Assembly (NCBI GenBank): GCA_902363735.1
Contig: CABJBA010000001.1
Span: 434,001-498,000, forward strand
Direction of reading: 5' to 3'
DNA from: Clostridiaceae bacterium
GTDB lineage: Bacteria; Bacillota; Clostridia; Lachnospirales; Lachnospiraceae
Length of the DNA: 64,000 bases
Made by a program: the position numbers and the translations under genes. The stretch's first letter is position 1. Every line of letters starts with the position of its first letter. Below are positions 16,380 to 26,319 of this stretch, piece after piece. The notes under the pieces were generated by a model. That model was not told where the DNA came from. It was given only the letters and a program-made list of their open reading frames with translations, and did not search any database.

Positions 16380-17752
16380 TCTCTATCCTCCATCTCAATT
16401 TGATGTTCCTGCTCCAAAGCAGGCGAGATTTCCGCCTTTGACATGGCGCACTCTGCTTTATGGATAATGCGATCCAGCAGGGGAGACTTTTCAGGATGGT
16501 TCTCCATCCCTGCCTGTACCGCAAGAGAGCAGATTTCCCGCATTTCCTCATGGGAAAACAGCGGGGTGCAGTCCTGCTTGAAATATTGCAAGGTGTCCCG
16601 CTCCTCGGCTGTCATGCCGAACAAAGCGCCCCTGTAATGGTGTTCTTGATAATTTTCTCGGTCGGCAATCAGCTCCTTGGAGCAATCCGGGGAAAGGGCA
16701 TAGCAGGAAAGACCGTTTTTCACCGCCTTTTCCGCATCCAAAGGACCGGTTAGAACCAAATCATCGGCGGTATAGCCATAATCATGGAGCCGGTCACGAT
16801 CCAGCCGTTTCACATAATCATCAATTTCCATCGGCTCTGTGGCGTCCCAAAACAGTCCATGTGCCTCAATCGCTGCACGGGATAGTGCATAGGGGTCTGT
16901 AACCCGGAAAGAAACCCGTTCCACGGTTCCGTACCGCTGGGCAATCGACTGAAAGTTCTGATCGTACTCTTGATAGGAAAAGGTGCGGACATCGTTTGGG
17001 TTCTTGAACACGATTTCCACCGCAGCCGGTTCAAAGGAATGGGTGCAGAGATAGTCCAAGTGCTTCTGATAATCGATCTCCACAATATCGCCCATAACCT
17101 TTTCATCCCGCATCCCTTTCAGTTCAATCCAGAAGGTTTTAACGTGTTCGCTCTTACTTCCGCCGTAATAATTCCATGTATTATGCTGGCTTGTATTACG
17201 GATATAGACCTCCGGCTCCGCAAAGCACCATGTACCACCGCCCCGGCTCATCCAGAAGAAACGCCGCTGGGCATTGCGGTCAGCGGCAGCCTCCCGCAGC
17301 TTTTCGATATCGTACTTGAAGTCGGTTTGATAATAGTCGGTGTTATGCTCCACAATCTTTTGCAGAGTTTCCAGCACATCTACATTCTGAAAATGGGCAT
17401 TTCCGTATAGGTGGTATCCCTGCCCCTTGAGTACCTCACGCAGCTCTGCCATGATTTCTTCTCTGGAGCCACGGACGGAGCAGCCGTTATGCCGGTTTCT
17501 GTATGCAAAATCTTCACCCATATCAACCCGAAACAGGCGCAAGCCCTTGCTTTGGGGGAGGACAAAGTTGCATACCGATTCCGGCTGGTAATCGACGGAA
17601 CGGATTTCCTCAAACACCCGGCGCATATCGTCCTCCACAACAGGCGCGCCTTGCCTGATTTGTCCTATTTGGTCACGGGGCATGGTGAGCGTCCACAGGG
17701 AATAATCGTCCGGGCCGAATTTGGTAATAGTGTTGATTTGGCTATATTCCAT
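16376..17752 (-). CDS. Large ICE protein of unknown function
   Basis: A 458-residue soluble protein beginning MEYSQINTITKFGPDDYSLW. Recognisable stretches include CSVRGSREEIMAELREVLKG and FFWMSRGGGTWCFAEPEVYI, but I cannot assign a fold. The C-terminus is helical and acidic. It overlaps the gene before it by 11 nt and the surface-lipoprotein start after it by 4 nt, so the three are translationally coupled. Confidence 0.62.
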   Translation of the reverse strand: MEYSQINTITKFGPDDYSLWTLTMPRDQIGQIRQGAPVVEDDMRRVFEEIRSVDYQPESVCNFVLPQSKGLRLFRVDMGEDFAYRNRHNGCSVRGSREEIMAELREVLKGQGYHLYGNAHFQNVDVLETLQKIVEHNTDYYQTDFKYDIEKLREAAADRNAQRRFFWMSRGGGTWCFAEPEVYIRNTSQHNTWNYYGGSKSEHVKTFWIELKGMRDEKVMGDIVEIDYQKHLDYLCTHSFEPAAVEIVFKNPNDVRTFSYQEYDQNFQSIAQRYGTVERVSFRVTDPYALSRAAIEAHGLFWDATEPMEIDDYVKRLDRDRLHDYGYTADDLVLTGPLDAEKAVKNGLSCYALSPDCSKELIADRENYQEHHYRGALFGMTAEERDTLQYFKQDCTPLFSHEEMREICSLAVQAGMENHPEKSPLLDRIIHKAECAMSKAEISPALEQEHQIEMEDRE

Positions 17753-18413
17753 GTTCAGCCTCCTGTTCCGGTGTGGTTTCTTGCTCCATACTCTGCTGGG
17801 GCAGATTGCTTTCCAGTTTTACTATGACGGCCTGTAATTCCTTTTCACTTTCAAAGGTCAGGTCATCGTCATTCCGGCCACGAAATACGCAGGAGGCATA
17901 CAATACCGCCATTTCATCCTCTGAAAATAGCTGGTTTTCATCAAGTAGGCCGGAGCGCACAGTAAAATCCTTGAGTGCCCCCTGATAATTGGTTTCATAG
18001 TAATGTCCGAGGGTCACGCCGCTGCGATCATAGTCGTACTGCCATGTGACAAAGCGGATTTCATTGTCCTTGGACTGCTTGGCGGCAAGAAGATGATTGC
18101 CAAACTCCGAAATCAACCGGAAGTCCCGAACCCCCTCACAGTCAAGCGGCCTTGCGTTCAAATACAGATCATAGCGTTCCTTTAGGTCTAACAGCAGGCT
18201 GTGAAGCTCTTTCCGTTCTTCCACAAAAGGGCTGTCACGCCTGAAACGCATGGCTCCGGTCTTTTCAAATTTGCAGATTTGCTCCTGATCCCGACAAGCA
18301 GACAAAAGAAGCTGCGGGTCATGCTCCGCAGCTTCTTCACGAATGGAATACCCTAAGACGGATGCTTTTTTCTTGAAAAGCTCGGTCAGTTCCGGTGAAA
18401 TATCGTGTTTCAA
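17742..18413 (-). CDS. ICE accessory protein, unknown function
   Basis: A 223-residue soluble protein. I place the start at the TTG at 18411-18413 because an AGGAGGG site formed across the helicase stop codon lies just upstream; an ATG at 18449 is in frame but would overlap the helicase gene. The segments RYDLYLNARPLDCEGVRDFR and RFVTWQYDYDRSGVTLGHYY are conserved-looking, but I do not recognise the family. It sits directly behind the helicase/methylase and ahead of two further coupled genes. Confidence 0.6.
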   Translation of the reverse strand: MKHDISPELTELFKKKASVLGYSIREEAAEHDPQLLLSACRDQEQICKFEKTGAMRFRRDSPFVEERKELHSLLLDLKERYDLYLNARPLDCEGVRDFRLISEFGNHLLAAKQSKDNEIRFVTWQYDYDRSGVTLGHYYETNYQGALKDFTVRSGLLDENQLFSEDEMAVLYASCVFRGRNDDDLTFESEKELQAVIVKLESNLPQQSMEQETTPEQEAEHGI

Positions 18414-18423
18414 AAAATCCCTC

Positions 18424-21400
18424 CTATCTTTCAAATTCATTCTCATCATTTTCCGATGTGTAAACAGATACTTTCTCAGGCTCGAAGCCCTGATGCTTGA
18501 TGTTGGTGAACCACTGTGACATGAAATCCTTCAAATCACGCACCCTTGACGGTGGTACACTGTTCGTCTCATAAAAAAGCCCTATATCGTCTTGTAAGAA
18601 CGATGTAGGGTGAATGGAACCAGTCTGCTTATCAATGGTAAAGGTGATTTCCGGGTCACGCATGGCGTCACCGTTTTGTCTGTAATAATGGGCGATACTG
18701 TACTCATCACCGCCTATGGCTTCCAGCACCAAATCCTCAAAACCTTCGCTTTTCAGCTTCATGTAATAGGCGTCCCCCTCAAGGATGGGGCTTGCGAAAA
18801 CCGCCAGCTTCTGATACAGCCGCTGTTCCAAAGTGAGCTGCGCAGAGGGCGGCGCAGTTCTGACAGGCACACCTTCTTCACCGTCCGGCTCATAATTCAT
18901 AACATCCGTGTTATCCTCATCCGGTTCTAAAACAGGGTCAGGGGTGTCCTTAAATTCCAAGGCAAGGTCAAGTTCAACCTTTTTCCGTTGTAACTGTACC
19001 AATTTTTCTTCACTGGTAAAGGGCTTTTCACTTTCCAGCCTTGCCGCCTCAAGCTGACGATTCAAATCTACAAGCTCGTCTTTCGCAACCTCCAAATCCA
19101 CGCTCACACGTTCCGCGCGGTTTTCAATACGGGTGATGTTCCCCAACTCCGACTCGCCCAAATCTGTGGTATAAGTGCATTTGCCACAGAGCTGGATGCC
19201 AACACCATCTCCCATACGGCGTACTAGCCGGACCGGAAAGCCTGCATAGCTGCCCATATCAAGAGTGTCCCCGGTGCTTCGCCCCAGCTTGCGGGAACGG
19301 ACCATGAAGTGTTCGGCAGCCTTGGTTCGCTCATCATGGAGCCTGCCGTCAATGGTCATTTGAAACTCGGACGGCTTGTTTCCTGTATAGTCGGCAAGGT
19401 CAGCTTCCATTCCTGCTATTTTACGCTCGGTTGCGGCAATCTTGCTTGGATAGTGTTTTCCGATTTTGTACTGAAGGTCATTGCGCTGGCTCTGCCATGC
19501 GGATTTCAGCACCGTCAGGCGGCTGATCTCGTTATCCGTTTCCATCTTCTCCTTAATTCTTGGGTCGGAGGTTGCAAGGGCCTTAAATTCGGCATACTGA
19601 AGCATCGTGCTGTCCACATCCTCACAGGTTCTGAGGGTAGAGCGACCGGTCATAATCTGACTGATATACCGCTGTTTCTGCTCTAAAATCTGCCACAGGT
19701 ACGCATCGAAGGTATTCTCTGTGATGTAGTTGAAGATGGAAATTTCCTCGTTGTCGTTGCCCTGACGGAGAATGCGGCCGTTGCGCTGAATGAGGTCGGA
19801 GGGGCGCCACGGCACATCGAGATGATGGAGCGCCACCAGCTTATTTTGAACATTCATGCCGGTGCCCATCTTCCCGGTGCTGCCCATCAGTATGCGGATT
19901 TCACCGGTTCGTACCTTTTCAAAAAGCTGCTCCCGCTGTACGTCCGTCTTGGCATCGTGGATAAAGGCAATTTCCTCCGGTTTTACCCCCTGTGCAATCA
20001 GCACCGCCTTGGTAGCCTCGTAAAAATTAAAGCTGCCGTCACCCTTGGGCGTGCCTTGATCGCAGAAAATAAGCTGGGTCAAGCGGTTCTCAGCGGTTTC
20101 ATGGTAGATTTCAGCCGCTTTCCGGACGCAGACATTGAGCTTCGTATTGGGGTCATCCGGTAAATTCGGGTCAACGGCTCTCGGATCGGTGGACAGCAGG
20201 CGGGCTTCCAGCGTGAGCTTCAGGAAATTATCCTCAGAGCTGTCCACTTGGCCGTTGCGGATTTTCTCCGCCCGTTCTCCCAACTCCATTACAAGGCGTT
20301 TCTGCTCCGGGGTACATTCCGTTTTGATAACCTGTGGACCGCCGGTTTTCAGCTTTGGAGTAGGCAAGTCCAGCATATCAGCGGTTTTGATGTCTGCAAT
20401 CATGTGGAACATAGCCATCAGCTCAGGCAAGTTGTGAAACCTTGCAAAACGGTTCTTCATCTGGTAGCCGTTGCCCTCCGGCTTGATTTCCAAGGAGGAC
20501 TCCACCACGCCAAAGGTACTTGCCCATGCGTCAAACATCAGTAGGCCACGCTTTTCCAGCTCCCATGGCTGCAAGGTCTTTTGCAGGACATACAACTCCG
20601 CCATCGTGTTGGAGATGGGAGTACCGGTCAGGTAAATCACACCTTTGCCATTGTTCAGGTCATTGATATACTGGCATTTTTGGTGCATATCCATGGCGCG
20701 CTGGCTGCTGACCCCGGTAACTCCGGCCACATTCCGCATTTTCGTATAGGAAAAGTTATTTTTATAGGCATGGGCTTCATCCAAAATCAGAGCGTCTACA
20801 CCCAATTCCTCAAAGTTGATAACACCGTCTTTTTTCTCTGCATTAAACAGCCTGTCATAGCGAAACTGGAGGTTGGACTTGAAAATCTGCATCTGTTTGA
20901 GCGTCCAGTCCTTGCCGTCACGGGCTTTTACCTCCGCTATCGCCGCTGTGATAGCCGCCATTTCCGATTCCATAGCCGCAAGCTGGCGTTCTCTGGATAA
21001 GCCAATCAGTTCAAAGCTGCTATGCCCCATGATAATGGCGTCATGCTCACCGGTGGCAATCCTGCTGACAAAGCGGCGGCGGTTCTTTCGCTCAAAATCC
21101 TTTTTTTCGGCCACCAAAATATTGGCGTTAGGGTACATCTTCATATAGTGAGCCGCCCATTCGCCAACAAGATGATTTGGTACGGCATACAGGGGCTTGT
21201 GGACTGCCCCCAGCCGTTTCATTTCATAGCCAAGGCCGACAGCGGCGTAGGTTTTCCCAGCGCCAACCTCGTGTGCCATCAGCAGATTGCCGTCACTGTA
21301 AAGCCCATGGGCAATGACATCACTCTGATGCTTACGGAGCTTGATGCCCTCCGCCATATCCGGCATGAGCAGGGCATCACCGCTATATTCACGGGGACGG

Positions 21401-24400
21401 ATGTTATTGAAACGGTCATTGTAGAGCTTTGTCAGGCTTGCTCCACGCTCTGGATCGGCAAACAGCCAGCTTTCAAAGGCCATCTTGATTTCCGCCTGTT
21501 TTTCACGGGCCAGAATGGTTTCCTTTTTATTAAGAACGTACTTCGTTTTTTCCTCCCCGGTATTCGGGTCAATATAATCAACCGGGTCTTTGACCTCCAC
21601 AGGTCGGAGGTTGAGGGTGGTTTCCAGTATTTCGTAGGCGCCCAGCCGTTCCGTACCGTAAGACCGGTTGACTGTTACGGAATTGCTTTCTGCGCTTTTA
21701 TTAGAAATGTAATAGGCACCGCTGTATTTGGAAAACTCAAGGGAGATACTAAAACGCCCACCCTGATTGCTGGGCGCAGTCTGAAAGGTGTCATACATGA
21801 ATTGCTGGTAAATCTCCGGGGGAATCCATGTGGAGCCAAGGGTGAAGCTGATGTCCTGCGGAGTCAGGGGAACCGGCTGCACCAGCTTCAATGCCTCTGC
21901 ATTTCGGCTGAACCGTTCCGGTTCTTCATCCGCTTTCAAGATTGCCGTCATCAGCTTATCCTTGACATAGCCGCTTAGATACTCGTCAGCGGTTTTCCAG
22001 CCGGTGTGCGGGTTGCCGGTGTAATCATCGGGGTCTTGGTAAATCTTATCCCCCAGCTCATCAATGATTTCCTCCGGTGTAGCCTTGCGGTGATCGGGAT
22101 ACTGATAGAGCCAGGACATATAGGCAAGGTCAACCTTGCCCTTTACGTTGAGAGATACCATCAGGGCTTCCTCCGCCGAAAACACCGTTTTGGGCATGAC
22201 CTTGGGCTTGATGGTCGCTTTGTAGAAGATAGCAGTCTTTTCCCATACATCCTTCTGGTCTTTCTTCTCCGCCTCAATGGAACGGAGCAGAGGGGCATTG
22301 GAATCCCTTGAAAATGCAATCACATTGGCATATGAATTGAGATACCCCTGCTTTTTGATAAAGGCATCATAAACATGGTTGAGATGGGCGATATGCTCCT
22401 GAAGCTGCTTTTCATATTCCATGGTGGGCAGTTCATGGAGGTCTGCATATTCGCTGTTTTGGAAGTCAATCAGACTGCGGATGGCTGCCGTAACCTCCAC
22501 CATGCCACGAATACGCTCGGCTTTCCGGCCGGTGATGTTTTGCTTATACATCCGAGAGTTTTCACGGTAGTACAGTTCTCCGTCTACCAGCCCATAGCTG
22601 AAATTGCGCACATTGGGGTCGGCGGGAATGGATTCGGGCAGCACTTCCTTTTCGCCCTCATATTCGGAGGTGGCCTCGGTATATTCGCCGTCCAGATAGG
22701 AAATGGCGCGCTCCAACCGTTCATTCAAGTCCTCTCCGGCTATCGGGTGGCAGGCGGTGGTCTTTTCGTTGCCGAACATGGACTCGTCAAACACCATCTC
22801 ACCCAGCACCATTTCCGGGTGGTCAATAAAATAGGTGTTCACGGGAACGCCGTTTTGGTCTTGCTCTACGGTCAGCCAAGGACTGCTTTCCTCGTCCGGC
22901 ACAATTTCCCGTTCCCGCTTTTTCAGAAGGAGAATGTCTGTGGTGGCTTCGGTTCCGGCGACCTGCTTGAACGCATTGTTCGGCAGGCGGACTGCTCCAA
23001 TCAACTCTGCTTTCCCGGCAATATAACGGCGCATACTGGAATTTGCTTTATCCATGGTAAATTTGGAGGTAACCAGCGCCATCATGCCGCCCGGACGGAC
23101 CTTATCCAGTGATTTTGCGATAAAATAGTCGTGAATGTGGAAGTTGTGTTTATTGTATCGGGGGTCATCCACCTTGATGGAGTTAAACGGCACGTTGCCC
23201 ACCATCATATCGAAAAAATGGTCAGGGAAAGCCGTCTTTTCAAAGCCCATCACCTGAATATCCGCATTGGGATAAAGATGTTTTGCGATCTGTCCGGGGA
23301 TGGGGTCGATTTCACAGCCGTAGAGCTTGGAGGACTCCATGCTGTCCGGCAATACGGAAAAGAAGTTGCCCGTACCAAGGGCGGGGTCTAAGATATTACC
23401 GCCCCGAAACCCCATGCGCTCCAACCCTTTATAGATATGGCTGACGATGCTCTGCTCCGTATAATAGGAGGTCAGGGTACTTTTCTGTGCCGCCTGCAAC
23501 TCCTCGTCGGTCAGCAGTTCTTTAATTTCCGAGTATTCTGTTTCCCAGCCGTTTTTATCCGGTGTCAGCGCATTTGCAAGGCCGCCCCAGCCCACAAACC
23601 GGGCAAGGGTAATCTGTTCCTCCGCAGTTGCCGGGCGCCCTTGTGCTTGCAGCTCCTTGAGAAGCCGAATGGCTGCAATGTTGTTTTTGAATTTGGTTTT
23701 CGGGCCGCCATCGTAAAGATGATGGTCGGGGGAATAACGGTAATTAAAGCCTTCACCCCAAGCACGGGCATGGAAATCATCCATAATGGTACGGTTGTAC
23801 TCATCATTGGACTGGTTGACAAGGGTGGCGGCTTGGATGGCAGCCTTTGTTTCTTCCGAGAAATCACCACTCTGTACGCTTTCTACCACCATGGTAGCAA
23901 TCTCGCCATTTGTGTAATGGTCTTTTAACGGCTTACAGTCCGCAATAGCTGAAAGCGGCACACGCTCGGTAATTTTTAGCCCATTCAGATTTTTAAGCTG
24001 TGCAATATCTCCGATCTCTACCGTGCGCCCATCGTGCAGGAATTTAACGATTTCAAACACACGGTCATGGTAATAAATGCGGTCACCCTCCTGAAAAGGC
24101 AGTTGCACCAGCTCCATGGAGTTTCCATCAATCAGGTCGTCGTTGCTGTCCTCGGCGGCGTCCTCATAGCTGTCCTGCATGACAGGGATTGTATCGAATA
24201 GGGTAATCTGCCTGTCGGGAGCCTCCTGCTCTGACACTTCGGGAGCGGGCAAGTACACCGTTTGCCCCTCGGCTTCCATCTCTACTCTATCTTTTTCTGT
24301 CAGGTAGCGGTCTTGGCGAATCAGGTCGGAAATGCCGCTTTCCACCTGATTCCATGAAAGGACTTCGTGCAGTTCCAGCGAACCAAGTCGATAATCAATC

Positions 24401-26319
24401 GCCAGCCCCTTGGGGGTAGATTCCAAATGCCATTGGTCGCCATTGGGAGATTTACTGTAACTGCCGTAGGAATTGTATTCCTTCCGAATAAATGACACAC
24501 GATCCTTTTTAGTAGGCATGGACAGCATAATCTGAAAAATTCGTTGTCTGCCGCCTTGTGTGCCGCTGCCATACTGGAGGTATTCGTCAATGATTTTTTG
24601 TCTATCCGTTTCAGACAACTCGACAGACGCAAGCGGTTTATCAGGACTATTTTCATCCTCGTTTGTAAAGCCCTGCATTTCCTCCTGTTCATCGGGGATG
24701 GCATAATCGTCAATCACGGTGTCTGCGGAGCTAAACGGATATGCCCCGGTCAGAATCAAACGGTCAATCCGGCTGACGAGCGTGCCATAGTCCTCGGTGA
24801 ATTGCTGACCCTTGATTTCAAGGGTTAATCCATCATCGCCTGCGGTGAGATATAGATGCTCTCCAGTTTCCGTGATGTAGTCGGTATCCAGCTTGCCATA
24901 AAAGGCTTTCAGGATTTTGGCTTTCGTAGTCTGCTTGTGCCCACCCTCAAAGAATTTATGGATTTCCGCTGCCCATTCCCTTGTGTCAGGGGTAATATCA
25001 TCGGCACACAGCACCACATCAATGAGATCGGAGATTTCTTCCTCGTCCAGTGCAGGAACCTGTTCAGGGGCTTCCTGCACGGAAACAGGTTCAGGTGGTT
25101 TCGATGTAGGCGGGACAGAAAAAAAGCCGCCCACAGACGGCTGTTTACCATCTGTGGGCGGCTCTGTTCTTTGTGTTATCGGGGTTGCAGTATCAATTCG
25201 CCGATCACGATTTCCTCCGCTGTGTCGGTTATCATGCCCATGTGGGCGGCTCTCTCCATCGTGTCCTCGGTGTCCGGCATCGGCTGTGCGGTCAGAAGCT
25301 CCTGTATCAGCCGTTCCTTGCGGCTCTCGGCTTCCTCGTCCACTTTCAAAATCATCTCGTTGATTTTGCCCTGTGCTACCAGCTCCGACAGGCGGTGCGG
25401 GTGGTTCTCCAGCATGAAGTTCTTCCACAGGTTCCCGAATCTGCCCACCGGCATCTGATCGGTTTTCTCGTTCTCCGAGATTTGCAGTTCGGGGTAGAGC
25501 AGACCGTCCTCGGCCTGCCGGTAACTGAGGTTCATTAACGGTTCGGTTCTCATAAATTTGGCTCCTTTCGATTTTAATTTGTTGGATTTCCTGATGGATT
25601 TCTCTCAATATGGGTCTTGCAAGGGAAACCGTGCAGCTTCCCATAGTCATAAACAGCTCCATGCTGTTAAAGTGGCTGATGTTCTCAAAGGTGTGTTCAT
25701 CAAACATCTCAGTGGAAAGCCCACATTTGCAAAACATGGTATAAGCTACGCTGTCGGTGATAAGCTCCACAAATTCCGCTTTTACCGCTTCAATAGGCGC
25801 ATCGTAGAGTACGCTGCTTTCGTCACGCACCTTGAAATTTTCCATGTTCTGCGGTAAAACCTGACGAACCCGTTGCTGTACCATCTTATACAGGCACATT
25901 TCGATGCTGGAGGCTGGGGTATTGTACTTTTCGTGAAATCTCGCCATTACGCTGGGTTTATACTGATCTTCCAACTCCCAAAGGTAGCTCATAACCTTTT
26001 TGAAACTCTGCTCACTGCCATTGGTGTCCATGAAATCAAAGAGATACTTCAAACTTGCTGTGGGGTTTGTCATGTCGATGACCGCAATGCCTTTTGCTCC
26101 TGCATTGATATTTCGGTCAATTCGCTTGTCATGCCATTCGTCAAAGGTGGCAAGCTGGGTTACATCAGGCCGCTGTGCGTAAACGAGTACCGCATTATCA
26201 AAGGAACGCTTGTAATACCTCGCCACACAGGACAGCAGACCTTTCCACTCCACAGGATTTTTCGTGTATTCCTGTACCGACTTTTTATATAGGTCGGCAA
26301 GTAGGGTCGCCTTACTCAA
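18424..26319 (-). CDS. Giant N6-methylase / SNF2-helicase protein of ICE
   Basis: A 2,631-residue multidomain protein. The N-terminal 240 residues resemble LtrC/ArdC-type regions. Residues about 256-381 are a low-complexity Gly/Arg/His-rich linker that overlaps a second gene. A DNA-methylase domain has GGNILDPALGTGNFF near residue 975 and VGNVPFNS near 1041 (an NPPF-type motif). The SNF2 helicase part has HEVGAGKTYAAVG (Walker A) near 1681, LILDEAHAYKN near 1845, YLTGTPISNT near 1900 and IQRNGRILRQG near 2180. Such proteins occur in many ICEs and are thought to protect or process element DNA. It overlaps the parB stop by 4 nt. Full length with no frame break. Confidence 0.9.
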   Translation of the reverse strand: MSKATLLADLYKKSVQEYTKNPVEWKGLLSCVARYYKRSFDNAVLVYAQRPDVTQLATFDEWHDKRIDRNINAGAKGIAVIDMTNPTASLKYLFDFMDTNGSEQSFKKVMSYLWELEDQYKPSVMARFHEKYNTPASSIEMCLYKMVQQRVRQVLPQNMENFKVRDESSVLYDAPIEAVKAEFVELITDSVAYTMFCKCGLSTEMFDEHTFENISHFNSMELFMTMGSCTVSLARPILREIHQEIQQIKIERSQIYENRTVNEPQLPAGRGRSALPRTANLGERENRSDAGGQIREPVEELHAGEPPAPPVGAGSTGQNQRDDFESGRGSREPQGTADTGASDRTADAGHRGHDGESRPHGHDNRHSGGNRDRRIDTATPITQRTEPPTDGKQPSVGGFFSVPPTSKPPEPVSVQEAPEQVPALDEEEISDLIDVVLCADDITPDTREWAAEIHKFFEGGHKQTTKAKILKAFYGKLDTDYITETGEHLYLTAGDDGLTLEIKGQQFTEDYGTLVSRIDRLILTGAYPFSSADTVIDDYAIPDEQEEMQGFTNEDENSPDKPLASVELSETDRQKIIDEYLQYGSGTQGGRQRIFQIMLSMPTKKDRVSFIRKEYNSYGSYSKSPNGDQWHLESTPKGLAIDYRLGSLELHEVLSWNQVESGISDLIRQDRYLTEKDRVEMEAEGQTVYLPAPEVSEQEAPDRQITLFDTIPVMQDSYEDAAEDSNDDLIDGNSMELVQLPFQEGDRIYYHDRVFEIVKFLHDGRTVEIGDIAQLKNLNGLKITERVPLSAIADCKPLKDHYTNGEIATMVVESVQSGDFSEETKAAIQAATLVNQSNDEYNRTIMDDFHARAWGEGFNYRYSPDHHLYDGGPKTKFKNNIAAIRLLKELQAQGRPATAEEQITLARFVGWGGLANALTPDKNGWETEYSEIKELLTDEELQAAQKSTLTSYYTEQSIVSHIYKGLERMGFRGGNILDPALGTGNFFSVLPDSMESSKLYGCEIDPIPGQIAKHLYPNADIQVMGFEKTAFPDHFFDMMVGNVPFNSIKVDDPRYNKHNFHIHDYFIAKSLDKVRPGGMMALVTSKFTMDKANSSMRRYIAGKAELIGAVRLPNNAFKQVAGTEATTDILLLKKREREIVPDEESSPWLTVEQDQNGVPVNTYFIDHPEMVLGEMVFDESMFGNEKTTACHPIAGEDLNERLERAISYLDGEYTEATSEYEGEKEVLPESIPADPNVRNFSYGLVDGELYYRENSRMYKQNITGRKAERIRGMVEVTAAIRSLIDFQNSEYADLHELPTMEYEKQLQEHIAHLNHVYDAFIKKQGYLNSYANVIAFSRDSNAPLLRSIEAEKKDQKDVWEKTAIFYKATIKPKVMPKTVFSAEEALMVSLNVKGKVDLAYMSWLYQYPDHRKATPEEIIDELGDKIYQDPDDYTGNPHTGWKTADEYLSGYVKDKLMTAILKADEEPERFSRNAEALKLVQPVPLTPQDISFTLGSTWIPPEIYQQFMYDTFQTAPSNQGGRFSISLEFSKYSGAYYISNKSAESNSVTVNRSYGTERLGAYEILETTLNLRPVEVKDPVDYIDPNTGEEKTKYVLNKKETILAREKQAEIKMAFESWLFADPERGASLTKLYNDRFNNIRPREYSGDALLMPDMAEGIKLRKHQSDVIAHGLYSDGNLLMAHEVGAGKTYAAVGLGYEMKRLGAVHKPLYAVPNHLVGEWAAHYMKMYPNANILVAEKKDFERKNRRRFVSRIATGEHDAIIMGHSSFELIGLSRERQLAAMESEMAAITAAIAEVKARDGKDWTLKQMQIFKSNLQFRYDRLFNAEKKDGVINFEELGVDALILDEAHAYKNNFSYTKMRNVAGVTGVSSQRAMDMHQKCQYINDLNNGKGVIYLTGTPISNTMAELYVLQKTLQPWELEKRGLLMFDAWASTFGVVESSLEIKPEGNGYQMKNRFARFHNLPELMAMFHMIADIKTADMLDLPTPKLKTGGPQVIKTECTPEQKRLVMELGERAEKIRNGQVDSSEDNFLKLTLEARLLSTDPRAVDPNLPDDPNTKLNVCVRKAAEIYHETAENRLTQLIFCDQGTPKGDGSFNFYEATKAVLIAQGVKPEEIAFIHDAKTDVQREQLFEKVRTGEIRILMGSTGKMGTGMNVQNKLVALHHLDVPWRPSDLIQRNGRILRQGNDNEEISIFNYITENTFDAYLWQILEQKQRYISQIMTGRSTLRTCEDVDSTMLQYAEFKALATSDPRIKEKMETDNEISRLTVLKSAWQSQRNDLQYKIGKHYPSKIAATERKIAGMEADLADYTGNKPSEFQMTIDGRLHDERTKAAEHFMVRSRKLGRSTGDTLDMGSYAGFPVRLVRRMGDGVGIQLCGKCTYTTDLGESELGNITRIENRAERVSVDLEVAKDELVDLNRQLEAARLESEKPFTSEEKLVQLQRKKVELDLALEFKDTPDPVLEPDEDNTDVMNYEPDGEEGVPVRTAPPSAQLTLEQRLYQKLAVFASPILEGDAYYMKLKSEGFEDLVLEAIGGDEYSIAHYYRQNGDAMRDPEITFTIDKQTGSIHPTSFLQDDIGLFYETNSVPPSRVRDLKDFMSQWFTNIKHQGFEPEKVSVYTSENDENEFER
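25176..25553 (-). CDS. tnpV: TnpV-family protein nested in the helicase gene (+1 frame)
   Basis: A 125-residue ORF on the same strand as the 2,631-residue gene but in another frame. The sequence fits the TnpV family of clostridial elements: LSYRQAEDGLLYPELQ, then MPVGRFGNLWKNFMLENH, SELVAQGKINEMILKVDEEA, and a C-terminal ITDTAEEIVIGELI. An AAAGGAG site stands 8 nt before its ATG, strong evidence of translation. The host protein in this stretch is low-complexity, as expected if its frame is the secondary one. TnpV function is unknown; it was named from Tn4451-type elements. Confidence 0.8.
   Translation of the reverse strand: MRTEPLMNLSYRQAEDGLLYPELQISENEKTDQMPVGRFGNLWKNFMLENHPHRLSELVAQGKINEMILKVDEEAESRKERLIQELLTAQPMPDTEDTMERAAHMGMITDTAEEIVIGELILQPR

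Noticed and set aside
18414..18449. ATG at 18449 as the start of the 17742-18413 gene
   Set aside because: It would overlap the helicase C-terminus by 26 nt without a ribosome site, whereas a TTG at 18413 has AGGAGGG directly upstream.
21022..21978. 318-codon plus-strand ORF opposite the helicase gene (also 22375-23112 and 25558-26292)
   Set aside because: Antisense frames within a strongly supported conserved gene; no ribosome sites and no family resemblance.
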